A stretch of 63,552 bases of DNA from IMG/VR virus record IMGVR_UViG_3300050343_000084, positions 1-63,552 of that record; one strand, 5' to 3'. Origin of the DNA: a virus. This document shows positions 40,607 to 47,520 of the stretch, piece after piece; the stretch's first letter is position 1, and the number at the start of each line of letters is the position of its first letter. The notes below the pieces were generated by a model. It was not told the origin of the DNA. It was given only the letters and a program-made list of their open reading frames with translations, and made no database searches. The position numbers and the translations under genes were made by a program.

Positions 40607-41393
40607 CGATCCCAAATACGCAGAAGCGGATTATGAATTACAATACAGGGATTTATTACTAGACGTAATGGAAAATCATGTAATACGTGACAACGAAAGA
40701 ACTGGAGTTGGCTGCGCATCTACATTTTCTTTAGATATTGATATTGATATATCTAAGCATTTTCCTATATTAAGCGGGCGCAAAATGTTTCCGCATATAT
40801 TTAAATCAGAGTTTAAATGGTTTATCAACGGCGAAACAAATATTAAAACGTTACAGGAAGCTGGTAATAAAATATGGAATGAATGGGCAGATGAGAATGG
40901 AGACTTAGGTCCTGTTTATGGTCATCAGCTTAGAAACTTTAATAGCCAAGGATATGATCAATTAGAGGCTGTAATAAAGAATATAAACGAGAAGCCTGAC
41001 AGTAGACGTCATGTAGTAAGTTTATGGAATCCAGCACAGCTTGAAGAAATGGCTTTGCCTCCTTGCTATTTGTACTTCCAGTTTTTTGTTGAGAAGAACA
41101 ACCTGCATATGTTTGCTCTGCAAAGAAGCGCAGATATATTTCTTGGTGTGCCGTACGATATGGCTTTGTACTCTCAAATTTTGCTATACATAGCTGAGAA
41201 AACGGGTTATAATGCAAAGCGTGTAAACGTTAAGTTTATTGACGCTCACATATATAAGAATCAACAAGAAGCAGTTGAGCAGTACTTAGATGAAGATTTT
41301 AACGGCGCTCCTACATATGCTTTTCACAATGGATTATTAACCTTAAATAATTATCAGCCAGGCAAAGTGATTACTGCGCCAGTAGCTGTTTAA
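40584..41393 (+). CDS. ThyA-family enzyme, probably dCMP-specific (hydroxymethylase or methylase)
   Basis: A 269-residue thymidylate-synthase-fold enzyme. RTGVGC (39-44), SRRH (140-143), catalytic Cys161 in LPPCYLYFQF, QRSADIFLGVPYD (180-192) and DAHIY (220-224) are all present. The residue after PY is Asp192, where dUMP-specific synthases have Asn (E. coli Asn177). In T4 gp42, dCMP hydroxymethylase, this position is Asp and it selects cytosine. The gene is therefore more likely a dCMP hydroxymethylase or methyltransferase than a thymidylate synthase. The next gene carries a MazG domain, consistent with pool remodelling. Confidence 0.75.
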   Translation: MRNTIINNDPKYAEADYELQYRDLLLDVMENHVIRDNERTGVGCASTFSLDIDIDISKHFPILSGRKMFPHIFKSEFKWFINGETNIKTLQEAGNKIWNEWADENGDLGPVYGHQLRNFNSQGYDQLEAVIKNINEKPDSRRHVVSLWNPAQLEEMALPPCYLYFQFFVEKNNLHMFALQRSADIFLGVPYDMALYSQILLYIAEKTGYNAKRVNVKFIDAHIYKNQQEAVEQYLDEDFNGAPTYAFHNGLLTLNNYQPGKVITAPVAV

Positions 41394-41397
41394 AACT

Positions 41398-42171
41398 ATG
41401 TATAACATTTATCATATTCCTGGTAAAAAGATCGGAGTTACACGTGATCTTAATAAGAGGGTTACGGAGCAGCAAGGTTATGCGCCAGGCGAATACGAAG
41501 TTTTATTTACGAGTGATGATATTAATTTAATATCTAACAAAGAGATAGAACTTCAACAGTCTTATGGCTACAGAAAAGACAGAACATTATATAAAAATTT
41601 ATTTAAATCAAATATGAGAATAAACCCGACAGAACAAACAAGTACGTTTCCAGTACCTATAACAAAGCTTAAAGGCAATCTTATGGACAACATAGGATTA
41701 GAATGGGAAACGCCAGAGTATAAATTTAAATTAGAAAAAGAACATGTACCCTGGATAATGCAGAACGCAAGAACCTCGATGTTTAATGATGATCGAAGCT
41801 ATATATATAATAAGGCTTTCTATGAGGCCTTTTTTAATCTAAAGCATAATCCAAAGGCAACGGCATTAAACAGCGCCAGATTTGATTTAATACGCGATTG
41901 GGCCGCTGTAAGGGGTATATATGACAACGGCGATGGCAAGACGCAATACGTGAAGCTTATGGAAGAAGCAGGCGAGTTGGCTAAAGCTTTATTAACTAAA
42001 GATAAACCTGAAATAAAAGATGCTATTGGCGATATGATTGTAGTTCTTACTAACTTAGCGCATCTTGAAGGTTTTGAAGTTGAGGATTGTATTGACTCAG
42101 CTTATCAAGAAATAGCCGCTAGAACAGGTAAAATGATTAACGGTACATTTGTTAAAACAGAATCATTATGA
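41398..42171 (+). CDS. GIY-YIG-like / MazG fusion protein
   Basis: A 257-residue fusion. N-terminal ~75 residues: MYNIYHIPGKKIGVTRDLNK followed by RVTEQQGYAPGEYEVLFTSD, a GIY-YIG-type nuclease fold in which the start is Y-x-I-Y and the gly turn is KKIGVTR. C-terminal part (about residues 180-257): MEEAGELAKALL and EIKDAIGDMIVVLTNLAHLE, the EExxE / ExxD pattern of MazG nucleotide pyrophosphohydrolases. The middle is unrecognised. Possible role: hydrolysing an unmodified nucleotide triphosphate to support DNA modification, with nuclease attached. Active nuclease residues cannot be verified. Confidence 0.68.
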   Translation: MYNIYHIPGKKIGVTRDLNKRVTEQQGYAPGEYEVLFTSDDINLISNKEIELQQSYGYRKDRTLYKNLFKSNMRINPTEQTSTFPVPITKLKGNLMDNIGLEWETPEYKFKLEKEHVPWIMQNARTSMFNDDRSYIYNKAFYEAFFNLKHNPKATALNSARFDLIRDWAAVRGIYDNGDGKTQYVKLMEEAGELAKALLTKDKPEIKDAIGDMIVVLTNLAHLEGFEVEDCIDSAYQEIAARTGKMINGTFVKTESL

Positions 42172-42431
42172 ATAAAAAACAAATAGAGTTTAGAGACCCA
42201 GTTGTTGAACGCGTTGTTGATAAGTTTGTATCAAGATCAGACGTTGGCTTTGCAAAGTACGGCGTAACGCTTAACGATGACAAATCAAATTTGTTTGCTT
42301 GGATTAATCACTTACAAGAAGAACTAATGGACGCTGTGCTATACATGCAAAAATTAAAAGAATCTAGTACAGAAGAGATGCAAGAAGCTTTGCTAAGAAA
42401 TATAGAGATCCATGAGGAGACAACCGTATAA
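42168..42431 (+). CDS. Small helical protein, nucleotide-hydrolase-like
   Basis: An 87-residue protein: VVERVVDKFVSRSDVGFAKY, then FAWINHLQEELMDAVLYMQK. The Q-E-E-L-x-D-A helix resembles all-alpha NTP pyrophosphatase (MazG/dUTPase-type) cores, but the second acidic motif is unclear. It overlaps both neighbours (4 and 20 bases). Confidence 0.5.
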   Translation: MNKKQIEFRDPVVERVVDKFVSRSDVGFAKYGVTLNDDKSNLFAWINHLQEELMDAVLYMQKLKESSTEEMQEALLRNIEIHEETTV

Positions 42432-42873
42432 AAGAAAAAGTAAAAAGCGAGGGCCAGTACAAGCAAAGAAGGTGTCATATGATGGCATCAACTTTGCTTC
42501 AGGGCTTGAGCGCTATATGTATATGGCTTTGAAAAAAGCAAAAATCAAAGCTAAGTACGAAGGGGAAACATTTGTTTTACTTGCTGGTTTTCATTTTGAA
42601 AACGAGGTTTACGAAAGACAAGCTAATGGCAAAGGTGATTACAAAAACAGGGGGTGCAAGCGCATACTACCTATTAAGTACACGCCTGATTTCATTGGTG
42701 AAGATTTCATAATAGAAACAAAAGGCAGAGCTAATGAATCATTCCCTATGCGTTGGAAGTTGTTTAAAAGATTAGTGATGACGCAGTTTCCAAATGTAAC
42801 ATTATACAAACCACAAAATCAAAAAGAATGCGACGAAACAATTCGCCTAATCCTTTCGAAGCGAAAAGGATAG
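42412..42873 (+). CDS. PDDEXK endonuclease (DUF1064-like)
   Basis: A 153-residue basic nuclease: GINFASGLERYMYMALKKAK, then IKYTPDFIGEDFIIETKGRA with D and E-x-K, followed by NESFPMRWKLFKRLV and YKPQNQKECDE. The PD-(D/E)xK arrangement resembles small phage nucleases related to Holliday-junction resolvases. A likely role is trimming branched DNA before packaging or breaking host DNA. Confidence 0.72.
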   Translation: MRRQPYKRKSKKRGPVQAKKVSYDGINFASGLERYMYMALKKAKIKAKYEGETFVLLAGFHFENEVYERQANGKGDYKNRGCKRILPIKYTPDFIGEDFIIETKGRANESFPMRWKLFKRLVMTQFPNVTLYKPQNQKECDETIRLILSKRKG

Positions 42874-43001
42874 CCAGGCAAAAGTACGCTGAGCGTCAAA
42901 TTGATAAGTTTGTCAAATGGAGTTGGGACGTACGAGGCAAAGTAAAATACAAAGAATTAGTAGAAATAATGGATAAACACAATATAAAAGTATATGGATA
43001 A
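42828..43001 (+). CDS. Small basic protein, 57 residues
   Basis: MRRNNSPNPFEAKRIARQKY, then DKFVKWSWDVRGKVKYKELV. Basic helical protein overlapping the nuclease gene by 46 bases. It ends overlapping the next start. Unrecognised. Confidence 0.45.
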   Translation: MRRNNSPNPFEAKRIARQKYAERQIDKFVKWSWDVRGKVKYKELVEIMDKHNIKVYG

Positions 43002-43143
43002 ACAAGACAAGCCTGAGTGGGCTTTATCCTTTGGGTTATACCCAGGGATATTAATAGGTATGAGAACTTATGAGGAAGAAAAGCAAACGGCATATGTTTT
43101 TTATTTGCCATTTGTGGATATAGCATTGGAGTTTTATAAGTAA
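42994..43143 (+). CDS. Conserved small protein beside RNR, 49 residues
   Basis: MDKQDKPEWALSFGLYPGIL then GMRTYEEEKQTAYVFYLPFV. This FGxYPGILxGxRTYEE type of small protein repeatedly accompanies phage ribonucleotide reductase genes. Function unknown. The stop overlaps the nrdB start (TAATG). Confidence 0.6.
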   Translation: MDKQDKPEWALSFGLYPGILIGMRTYEEEKQTAYVFYLPFVDIALEFYK

Positions 43144-44111
43144 TGGGATTGTTTGATGAGCGCATAGCGTATAAACCGTTTGAGTACCCTGAGTACTACA
43201 CAGAAGGTTGGCTTAAGCAAGCACAGGCATTTTGGTTACACACTGAAATACCAATGCAAGGCGATATAAAAGACTGGAAAGAAAAATTAACACCAGAAGA
43301 AAAGAATCTAGTAGGTAATATACTATTAGGTTTTGCACAAACCGAATGTGCTGTTTCAGATTACTGGACACAAAAAGTGGTATCATGGTTTCCTAAACAC
43401 GAAATACAGCAAATGGCTATGATGTTCGGATCACAAGAAACAATACATGCTGTAGCGTATAGTTATTTAAATGAAACACTTGGTCTTGAAAATTATGAAG
43501 CCTTTCTCCATGAGCCTGCAACTGCTGAAAGGTTTGATAACCTGGTTAGTTATGGCGGGACAAGCTCTATTGGTATTGGCAAGTCTCTTGCTGTTTTTAG
43601 CGCTTTTGCTGAGGGGGTTAGTTTATATTCTGCTTTTGCTGTTCTCTATTCTTTTCAATTAAGAAACTTATTGAAAGGTATAGGCCAACAAATGAAGTGG
43701 AGTGTGCGAGACGAATCTTTACACAGCAAAATGGGTTGTAAGTTGTTTCGCGATATGTGCAGTGAAAATAATCAATTATTAGAATTATGTCGAGAAGATA
43801 TAATTAAAGCTGCTGAAACAATGGTAAAACTTGAGGGTAAGTATATAGATAAAATGTTTGAGATGGGTGACATTGAAGGCATTAAAGCAAATGATTTAAA
43901 ACACTTTATAAAGAAAAGAACAAATGAAAAACTGGTGGAACTTGGTTATGTTGACCTTGGCTCGTACTTCCCGTATGACAAAGATGCAGCGGCTAATCTT
44001 GATTGGTTCTATCATCTTACCGGCGGGGTCACTCATACTGATTTTTTCGCGGTTCGGCCGACGGACTATTCGAAAGCTGGTGAAGGCGAAGACTTCGAGG
44101 ACATTTGGTAA
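43143..44111 (+). CDS. nrdB: Ribonucleotide reductase class I beta subunit
   Basis: A 322-residue R2 subunit. Metal ligands by family alignment: Glu in FAQTECAVSDYW, E-x-x-H in SQETIHAVAY, Glu in AFAEGVSLYS and E-x-x-H in VRDESLHSKM. The radical Tyr is conserved (AVAY, seven residues after the first Glu of ETIH). The first ligand is Glu where E. coli has Asp84, as in class Ic enzymes, yet Tyr is kept. It supplies dNTPs with NrdA encoded 300 bases on. Confidence 0.87.
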   Translation: MGLFDERIAYKPFEYPEYYTEGWLKQAQAFWLHTEIPMQGDIKDWKEKLTPEEKNLVGNILLGFAQTECAVSDYWTQKVVSWFPKHEIQQMAMMFGSQETIHAVAYSYLNETLGLENYEAFLHEPATAERFDNLVSYGGTSSIGIGKSLAVFSAFAEGVSLYSAFAVLYSFQLRNLLKGIGQQMKWSVRDESLHSKMGCKLFRDMCSENNQLLELCREDIIKAAETMVKLEGKYIDKMFEMGDIEGIKANDLKHFIKKRTNEKLVELGYVDLGSYFPYDKDAAANLDWFYHLTGGVTHTDFFAVRPTDYSKAGEGEDFEDIW

Positions 44112-44134
44112 TTTAATAACCGAAGAAGAAATAT

Positions 44135-44407
44135 ATGAAGACCTCTACGACAAAGCGTAGTTTATTAAAAGCGCTTGTAAGACAAAGAAGATTAAAGCCT
44201 CACGAGAGGATAGCAAATAGGTTAGGATATATGGGGACTGGATTTATGATGACAGCTCCCCACCTCCTACCAGATCCGACCGGCATAGTAATATACATTA
44301 TTGCTGGTGTAATATCAATACCGCAGGTATTTGTTGCAAAGCAATGGAACTTAGTAGCGGTTAATTTAAACGTAGCAATAGCCTACACAATACTATACTT
44401 TACATAA
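44135..44407 (+). CDS. Small membrane protein between nrdB and nrdA
   Basis: A 90-residue protein with a basic start (MKTSTTKRSLLKALVRQRRL) and two or three hydrophobic segments (GYMGTGFMMTAPHLL; GIVIYIIAGVISIPQVFVA; LNVAIAYTILYF). Proteins of this layout accompany RNR genes in other marine phages. Function unknown. The stop overlaps the nrdA start by 1 base. Confidence 0.6.
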   Translation: MKTSTTKRSLLKALVRQRRLKPHERIANRLGYMGTGFMMTAPHLLPDPTGIVIYIIAGVISIPQVFVAKQWNLVAVNLNVAIAYTILYFT

Positions 44408-46125
44408 TGTGGAATGAAAACTGGAAAAAAGGTGAGGATTACCCGGCGTGGGGTAATAACGACGTATACAAGAAAACTATATCCGGGGGATATTTATTGT
44501 ACGACGAATCACCGAGAGACGCTTACATGCGGGTTGCTAAGACAGTTGCTCGCAGATTATATAAGCCAGAAATGGCGGAAACTTTTTTTGAATATATCTG
44601 GAACGGTTGGTTATGCTTGGCTTCGCCGGTTCTTAGTAACACTGGTACCGATCGCGGTTTGCCTATTAGTTGCTTTGGCATTGATGTTGCTGACTCGATA
44701 CAAGATATAGGGCAAAAGAATTTAGAGATGATGCTACTCGCTAAGCACGGCGGTGGAGTTGGCATCGGTGTAAATCAAATCAGACCCGCCGGCGCTAAAA
44801 TTACAGGAAATGGAACATCAGATGGAGTTGTCCCCTTTTGCAAAATCTACGACTCAACTATCCTCGCGACTAATCAAGGCTCTGTTCGCAGAGGCGCAGC
44901 ATCAGTCAACATCAATATTGAACACGACGATTTTGAAGAGTGGCTTGAAATTAGAGAACCAAAAGGCGACGTTAACAGACAGTCACTCAACCTTCATCAA
45001 TGCGCAGTTGTTGGTGATAAGTTTATGCGACGCCTTGAACAAGGAGATTCGGAAGCGCGGACTAGATGGAGTAAACTTATTAGAAAACGAAAAGCAACTG
45101 GAGAACCGTATATACTGTTTAAAGGAAATACTAACAAAGCAAATCCGAAAGCATACAAAGACAACGGATTAAAAGTACATATGACAAATATCTGTAGTGA
45201 GATTACATTACACACAGATGAGAGTCATAGTTTTGTTTGTTGCTTATCATCATTAAATTTAGCTAAATATGAAGAATGGAAAGGTACTAACCTTATATAC
45301 GACGCCACGTGGTTTCTTGACGGCGTTATGGAGGAATTTATTCAAAGAGCCAAAGGACTTAGAGGTTTTGAAAATGCCGTTCGTTCTGCTTCAAAGGGAC
45401 GAGCGCTTGGATTGGGTGTACTCGGATGGCACACGTATCTCCAAGAAAAGGGAATTCCTTTTGAAGGTTTACTTGCTCAATTTGAAACTAGGAAAATATT
45501 TTCGCAAATCAAAATCGAAAGCGAACGAGCATCTATGGACCTTGCGGAAATTTACGGCGAACCTCTTTGGTGTGCTGGCACTGGTTATCGTAACACCCAT
45601 CTTAGGGCTGTTGCTCCTACTGTGTCTAATAGTAAGCTTAGCGGTAACGTTAGTCCTGGCATTGAGCCTTGGGCCGCTAATGTTTTCACGGAACAAAGTG
45701 CGAAGGGTACGTTCATTAGGAAGAACCCCACACTTGTAAAGCTTCTTAGAAAACATAAGTTAAATACAAATGAAATATGGGATAAGATACTTGCTGATGG
45801 CGGGAGTGTACAAGATATTAAAGAGCTAGATGAAGTAATGCTAGCGCATGACATACCAGCTAAAGAAGTATTTAAAACCTTTAAAGAAATAAACCAACTA
45901 GAGCTAGTGAATCAAGCAGGCATACGCCAGCAGTACATAGATCAGTCGGTTAGTTTGAATCTCGCTTTCCCAAGTGTTGCTACGCCAAAATGGATTAACC
46001 AGGTGCATATGCAAGCATGGAAGAACGGAATAAAGACTTTGTATTATACTAGAACAGAGAGTGTTCTACGCGGAGATATAGCACAACAAGCTATGGATCC
46101 TGAATGTGCTGCCTGTGATGGTTAG
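44407..46125 (+). CDS. nrdA: Ribonucleotide reductase class I alpha subunit
   Basis: A 572-residue catalytic subunit, shorter than the ~760 of E. coli because the N-terminal ATP-cone is absent. Active-site motifs: PISCFG (first catalytic Cys), NICSEI (Asn, thiyl Cys, Glu), VCCLSSLNL (second Cys) and the radical-transfer Tyr pair in LYYTRT. The C-terminal redox pair is ECAACDG. With NrdB it reduces ribonucleotides for viral DNA synthesis. The missing cone implies loss of overall allosteric switching-off, common in phage enzymes. Last gene of the early block; its stop overlaps the convergent endolysin stop. Confidence 0.9.
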   Translation: MWNENWKKGEDYPAWGNNDVYKKTISGGYLLYDESPRDAYMRVAKTVARRLYKPEMAETFFEYIWNGWLCLASPVLSNTGTDRGLPISCFGIDVADSIQDIGQKNLEMMLLAKHGGGVGIGVNQIRPAGAKITGNGTSDGVVPFCKIYDSTILATNQGSVRRGAASVNINIEHDDFEEWLEIREPKGDVNRQSLNLHQCAVVGDKFMRRLEQGDSEARTRWSKLIRKRKATGEPYILFKGNTNKANPKAYKDNGLKVHMTNICSEITLHTDESHSFVCCLSSLNLAKYEEWKGTNLIYDATWFLDGVMEEFIQRAKGLRGFENAVRSASKGRALGLGVLGWHTYLQEKGIPFEGLLAQFETRKIFSQIKIESERASMDLAEIYGEPLWCAGTGYRNTHLRAVAPTVSNSKLSGNVSPGIEPWAANVFTEQSAKGTFIRKNPTLVKLLRKHKLNTNEIWDKILADGGSVQDIKELDEVMLAHDIPAKEVFKTFKEINQLELVNQAGIRQQYIDQSVSLNLAFPSVATPKWINQVHMQAWKNGIKTLYYTRTESVLRGDIAQQAMDPECAACDG

Positions 46126-46478
46126 TACGTCCAAATAACGTTAGGTGATTTATCAGGGTCGACATCAATGTGGATAAAAGTATCTGCGATGCCGATCCTG
46201 TTTATACCTAAGTCTAAGAATATATCAATAAGCTCAAATCTATCTTTTGATTTGCGACAATCAATATCAGCAGCTAAACCTTTTAGGTGGGAAGACTTCT
46301 CAGTTCCACCAACATAATCATTATGCTGCGGCGTACGATACCCAGAATTTATATTAATAGGTTTATCAAAGCGATCTCTCGCTTGATCTAGTATTTGTAA
46401 AAAATCCCTATCCATCATCTGCCCAGAGCCCTGCACATCGGGACTATCAAATTCTGAATAATTAAAATACTTCATCAT
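46122..46478 (-). CDS. Endolysin, peptidase M15-family
   Basis: A 118-residue M15-type (D-Ala-D-Ala carboxypeptidase-like) enzyme: ININSGYRTPQHNDYVGGTE then SSHLKGLAADIDCR with His64 and Asp71, and FIHIDVD with His103, the expected zinc-binding set (S-x-H-x-x-G-x-A-x-D and H-x-D). No signal peptide. It cleaves peptidoglycan peptides at lysis. It is the last gene of the late block, coupled to a small membrane protein (TAATG overlap). Confidence 0.85.
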   Translation of the reverse strand: MMKYFNYSEFDSPDVQGSGQMMDRDFLQILDQARDRFDKPININSGYRTPQHNDYVGGTEKSSHLKGLAADIDCRKSKDRFELIDIFLDLGINRIGIADTFIHIDVDPDKSPNVIWTY

Positions 46479-46633
46479 TACTTTTTCTTTTTAATGTCTT
46501 TCCATTTCGCTATGGTATATCCAATAGTCACTAAGAGCAGCATTATTTTTAAACCATCTTCTATTTGTGTAAAAGTGGTGAGACCAAGTGTACTGCCGTT
46601 TATAGCGTATAATTTTAGTTCTTGTAAACTCAT
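46478..46633 (-). CDS. Small membrane protein, second holin candidate, 51 residues
   Basis: ATG at 46633, MSLQELKLYAINGSTLGLTT, a hydrophobic segment IMLLLVTIGYTIA at about residues 30-42, and a Lys-rich end (KWKDIKKKK). The stop overlaps the endolysin start by 1 base. A single-span protein coupled to an endolysin is a typical holin or holin-helper arrangement. Confidence 0.58.
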   Translation of the reverse strand: MSLQELKLYAINGSTLGLTTFTQIEDGLKIMLLLVTIGYTIAKWKDIKKKK

Positions 46634-46935
46634 TTTCTTCTTTTAACAGGTTTAACTCTTCTGGGTTTGCCTTTTGGTTGTCCTAGTCTTTTCTTTTCAG
46701 CGATCTTTGCAGCTTTTTCTTTAGCTGACATTTCGCTTGCGGTCTTTGGGGTTTTACTTGATATTCTTTTCTTTGGCCTACAATATGGCGTACCACGGCT
46801 TTCGCCTTCGCTTCGGCCGCATGGCTTACCTGTTCTTACATCAATCCATTCTTCTTTAAACCAACGTTTAAGCGATGCTCCTTTTTTAGTCTTACGTACT
46901 TTGGGGAACGCGGACTTGCTTTGCTCGTATGCCAT
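46630..46935 (-). CDS. Small basic Cys-containing protein
   Basis: A 101-residue, strongly basic protein: KGASLKRWFKEEWIDVRTGK followed by PCGRSEGESRGTPYCRPKKR and an SSKTPKT segment. LKRWFKEEW..GKPCGR..YCRP is a recurrent pattern in small phage proteins of unknown function. It overlaps the next gene by 1 base and the membrane-protein gene by 4. Confidence 0.6.
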   Translation of the reverse strand: MAYEQSKSAFPKVRKTKKGASLKRWFKEEWIDVRTGKPCGRSEGESRGTPYCRPKKRISSKTPKTASEMSAKEKAAKIAEKKRLGQPKGKPRRVKPVKRRK

Positions 46936-47519
46936 TATCCTAATTTACCTCCTCGTTTTCTACATTTAGCTATATAACCAGAAGCGTAAGCGGACGGGAA
47001 TACATCATACTTTGCTTTTGCTTTGCGGTAGCATGCGTCTTTTTTCTTTGCTACAGCTCTAACACTACTTCTTAAACCTTCTTTATCATGCAAATCATAA
47101 GTGGTTGTACGACCGTCTGGTTCACGATATGAAGCAGAGTCTTTAGGCCCTCTCATGTTATTTATTGTATAATTATTGGATGTATTACCATCGCGTAAAT
47201 GAGTAGCAGCGTTTTGAGCTTTAGCTAGGTTCATTGTTTTGTTAAGATTATAATTACCACTTGTGGTGCTTATAATAGTGTCTGTCTCTTGATTAAACTG
47301 CGGAAACTTATCAACGGATTTTTGATAAGGATCTTGTTTATACTGTTCTAATCTTTTTTTATATTGTTTTTTATTTTTTGGGTCCTGTTGAGGTGTATAT
47401 ACCTGCTTAGCAATAGCAATAGGCCCACCGCTACCATCAGCATTTTGCGTTACCTCTTGGTTAACAGGTTTTTTTGTGCCTTGCGTTATGTTTTGTATTC
47501 TAATGTTAAATGGTTCCAT
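46935..47519 (-). CDS. Conserved small virion-region protein with Cys motif
   Basis: A 194-residue hydrophilic protein whose C-terminus has KKKDACYRKAKAKYDVFPSA then YASGYIAKCRKRGG, a recurrent pattern in marine phage and giant-virus proteins. The N-terminal part is Gln/Lys-rich, with TQGTKKPVNQEVTQNADGSG. It follows the large polyvalent protein by 1 base. Function unknown. Confidence 0.55.
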   Translation of the reverse strand: MEPFNIRIQNITQGTKKPVNQEVTQNADGSGGPIAIAKQVYTPQQDPKNKKQYKKRLEQYKQDPYQKSVDKFPQFNQETDTIISTTSGNYNLNKTMNLAKAQNAATHLRDGNTSNNYTINNMRGPKDSASYREPDGRTTTYDLHDKEGLRSSVRAVAKKKDACYRKAKAKYDVFPSAYASGYIAKCRKRGGKLG

Positions 47520-47520
47520 A

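Noticed and set aside
40584-41393. Ordinary thymidylate synthase
   Set aside because: The Asn that recognises dUMP is Asp here, so I prefer a dCMP-specific enzyme; only an assay can settle it.
45269-45739. 156-codon frame inside nrdA
   Set aside because: It lies in another frame of a clear ribonucleotide reductase gene.
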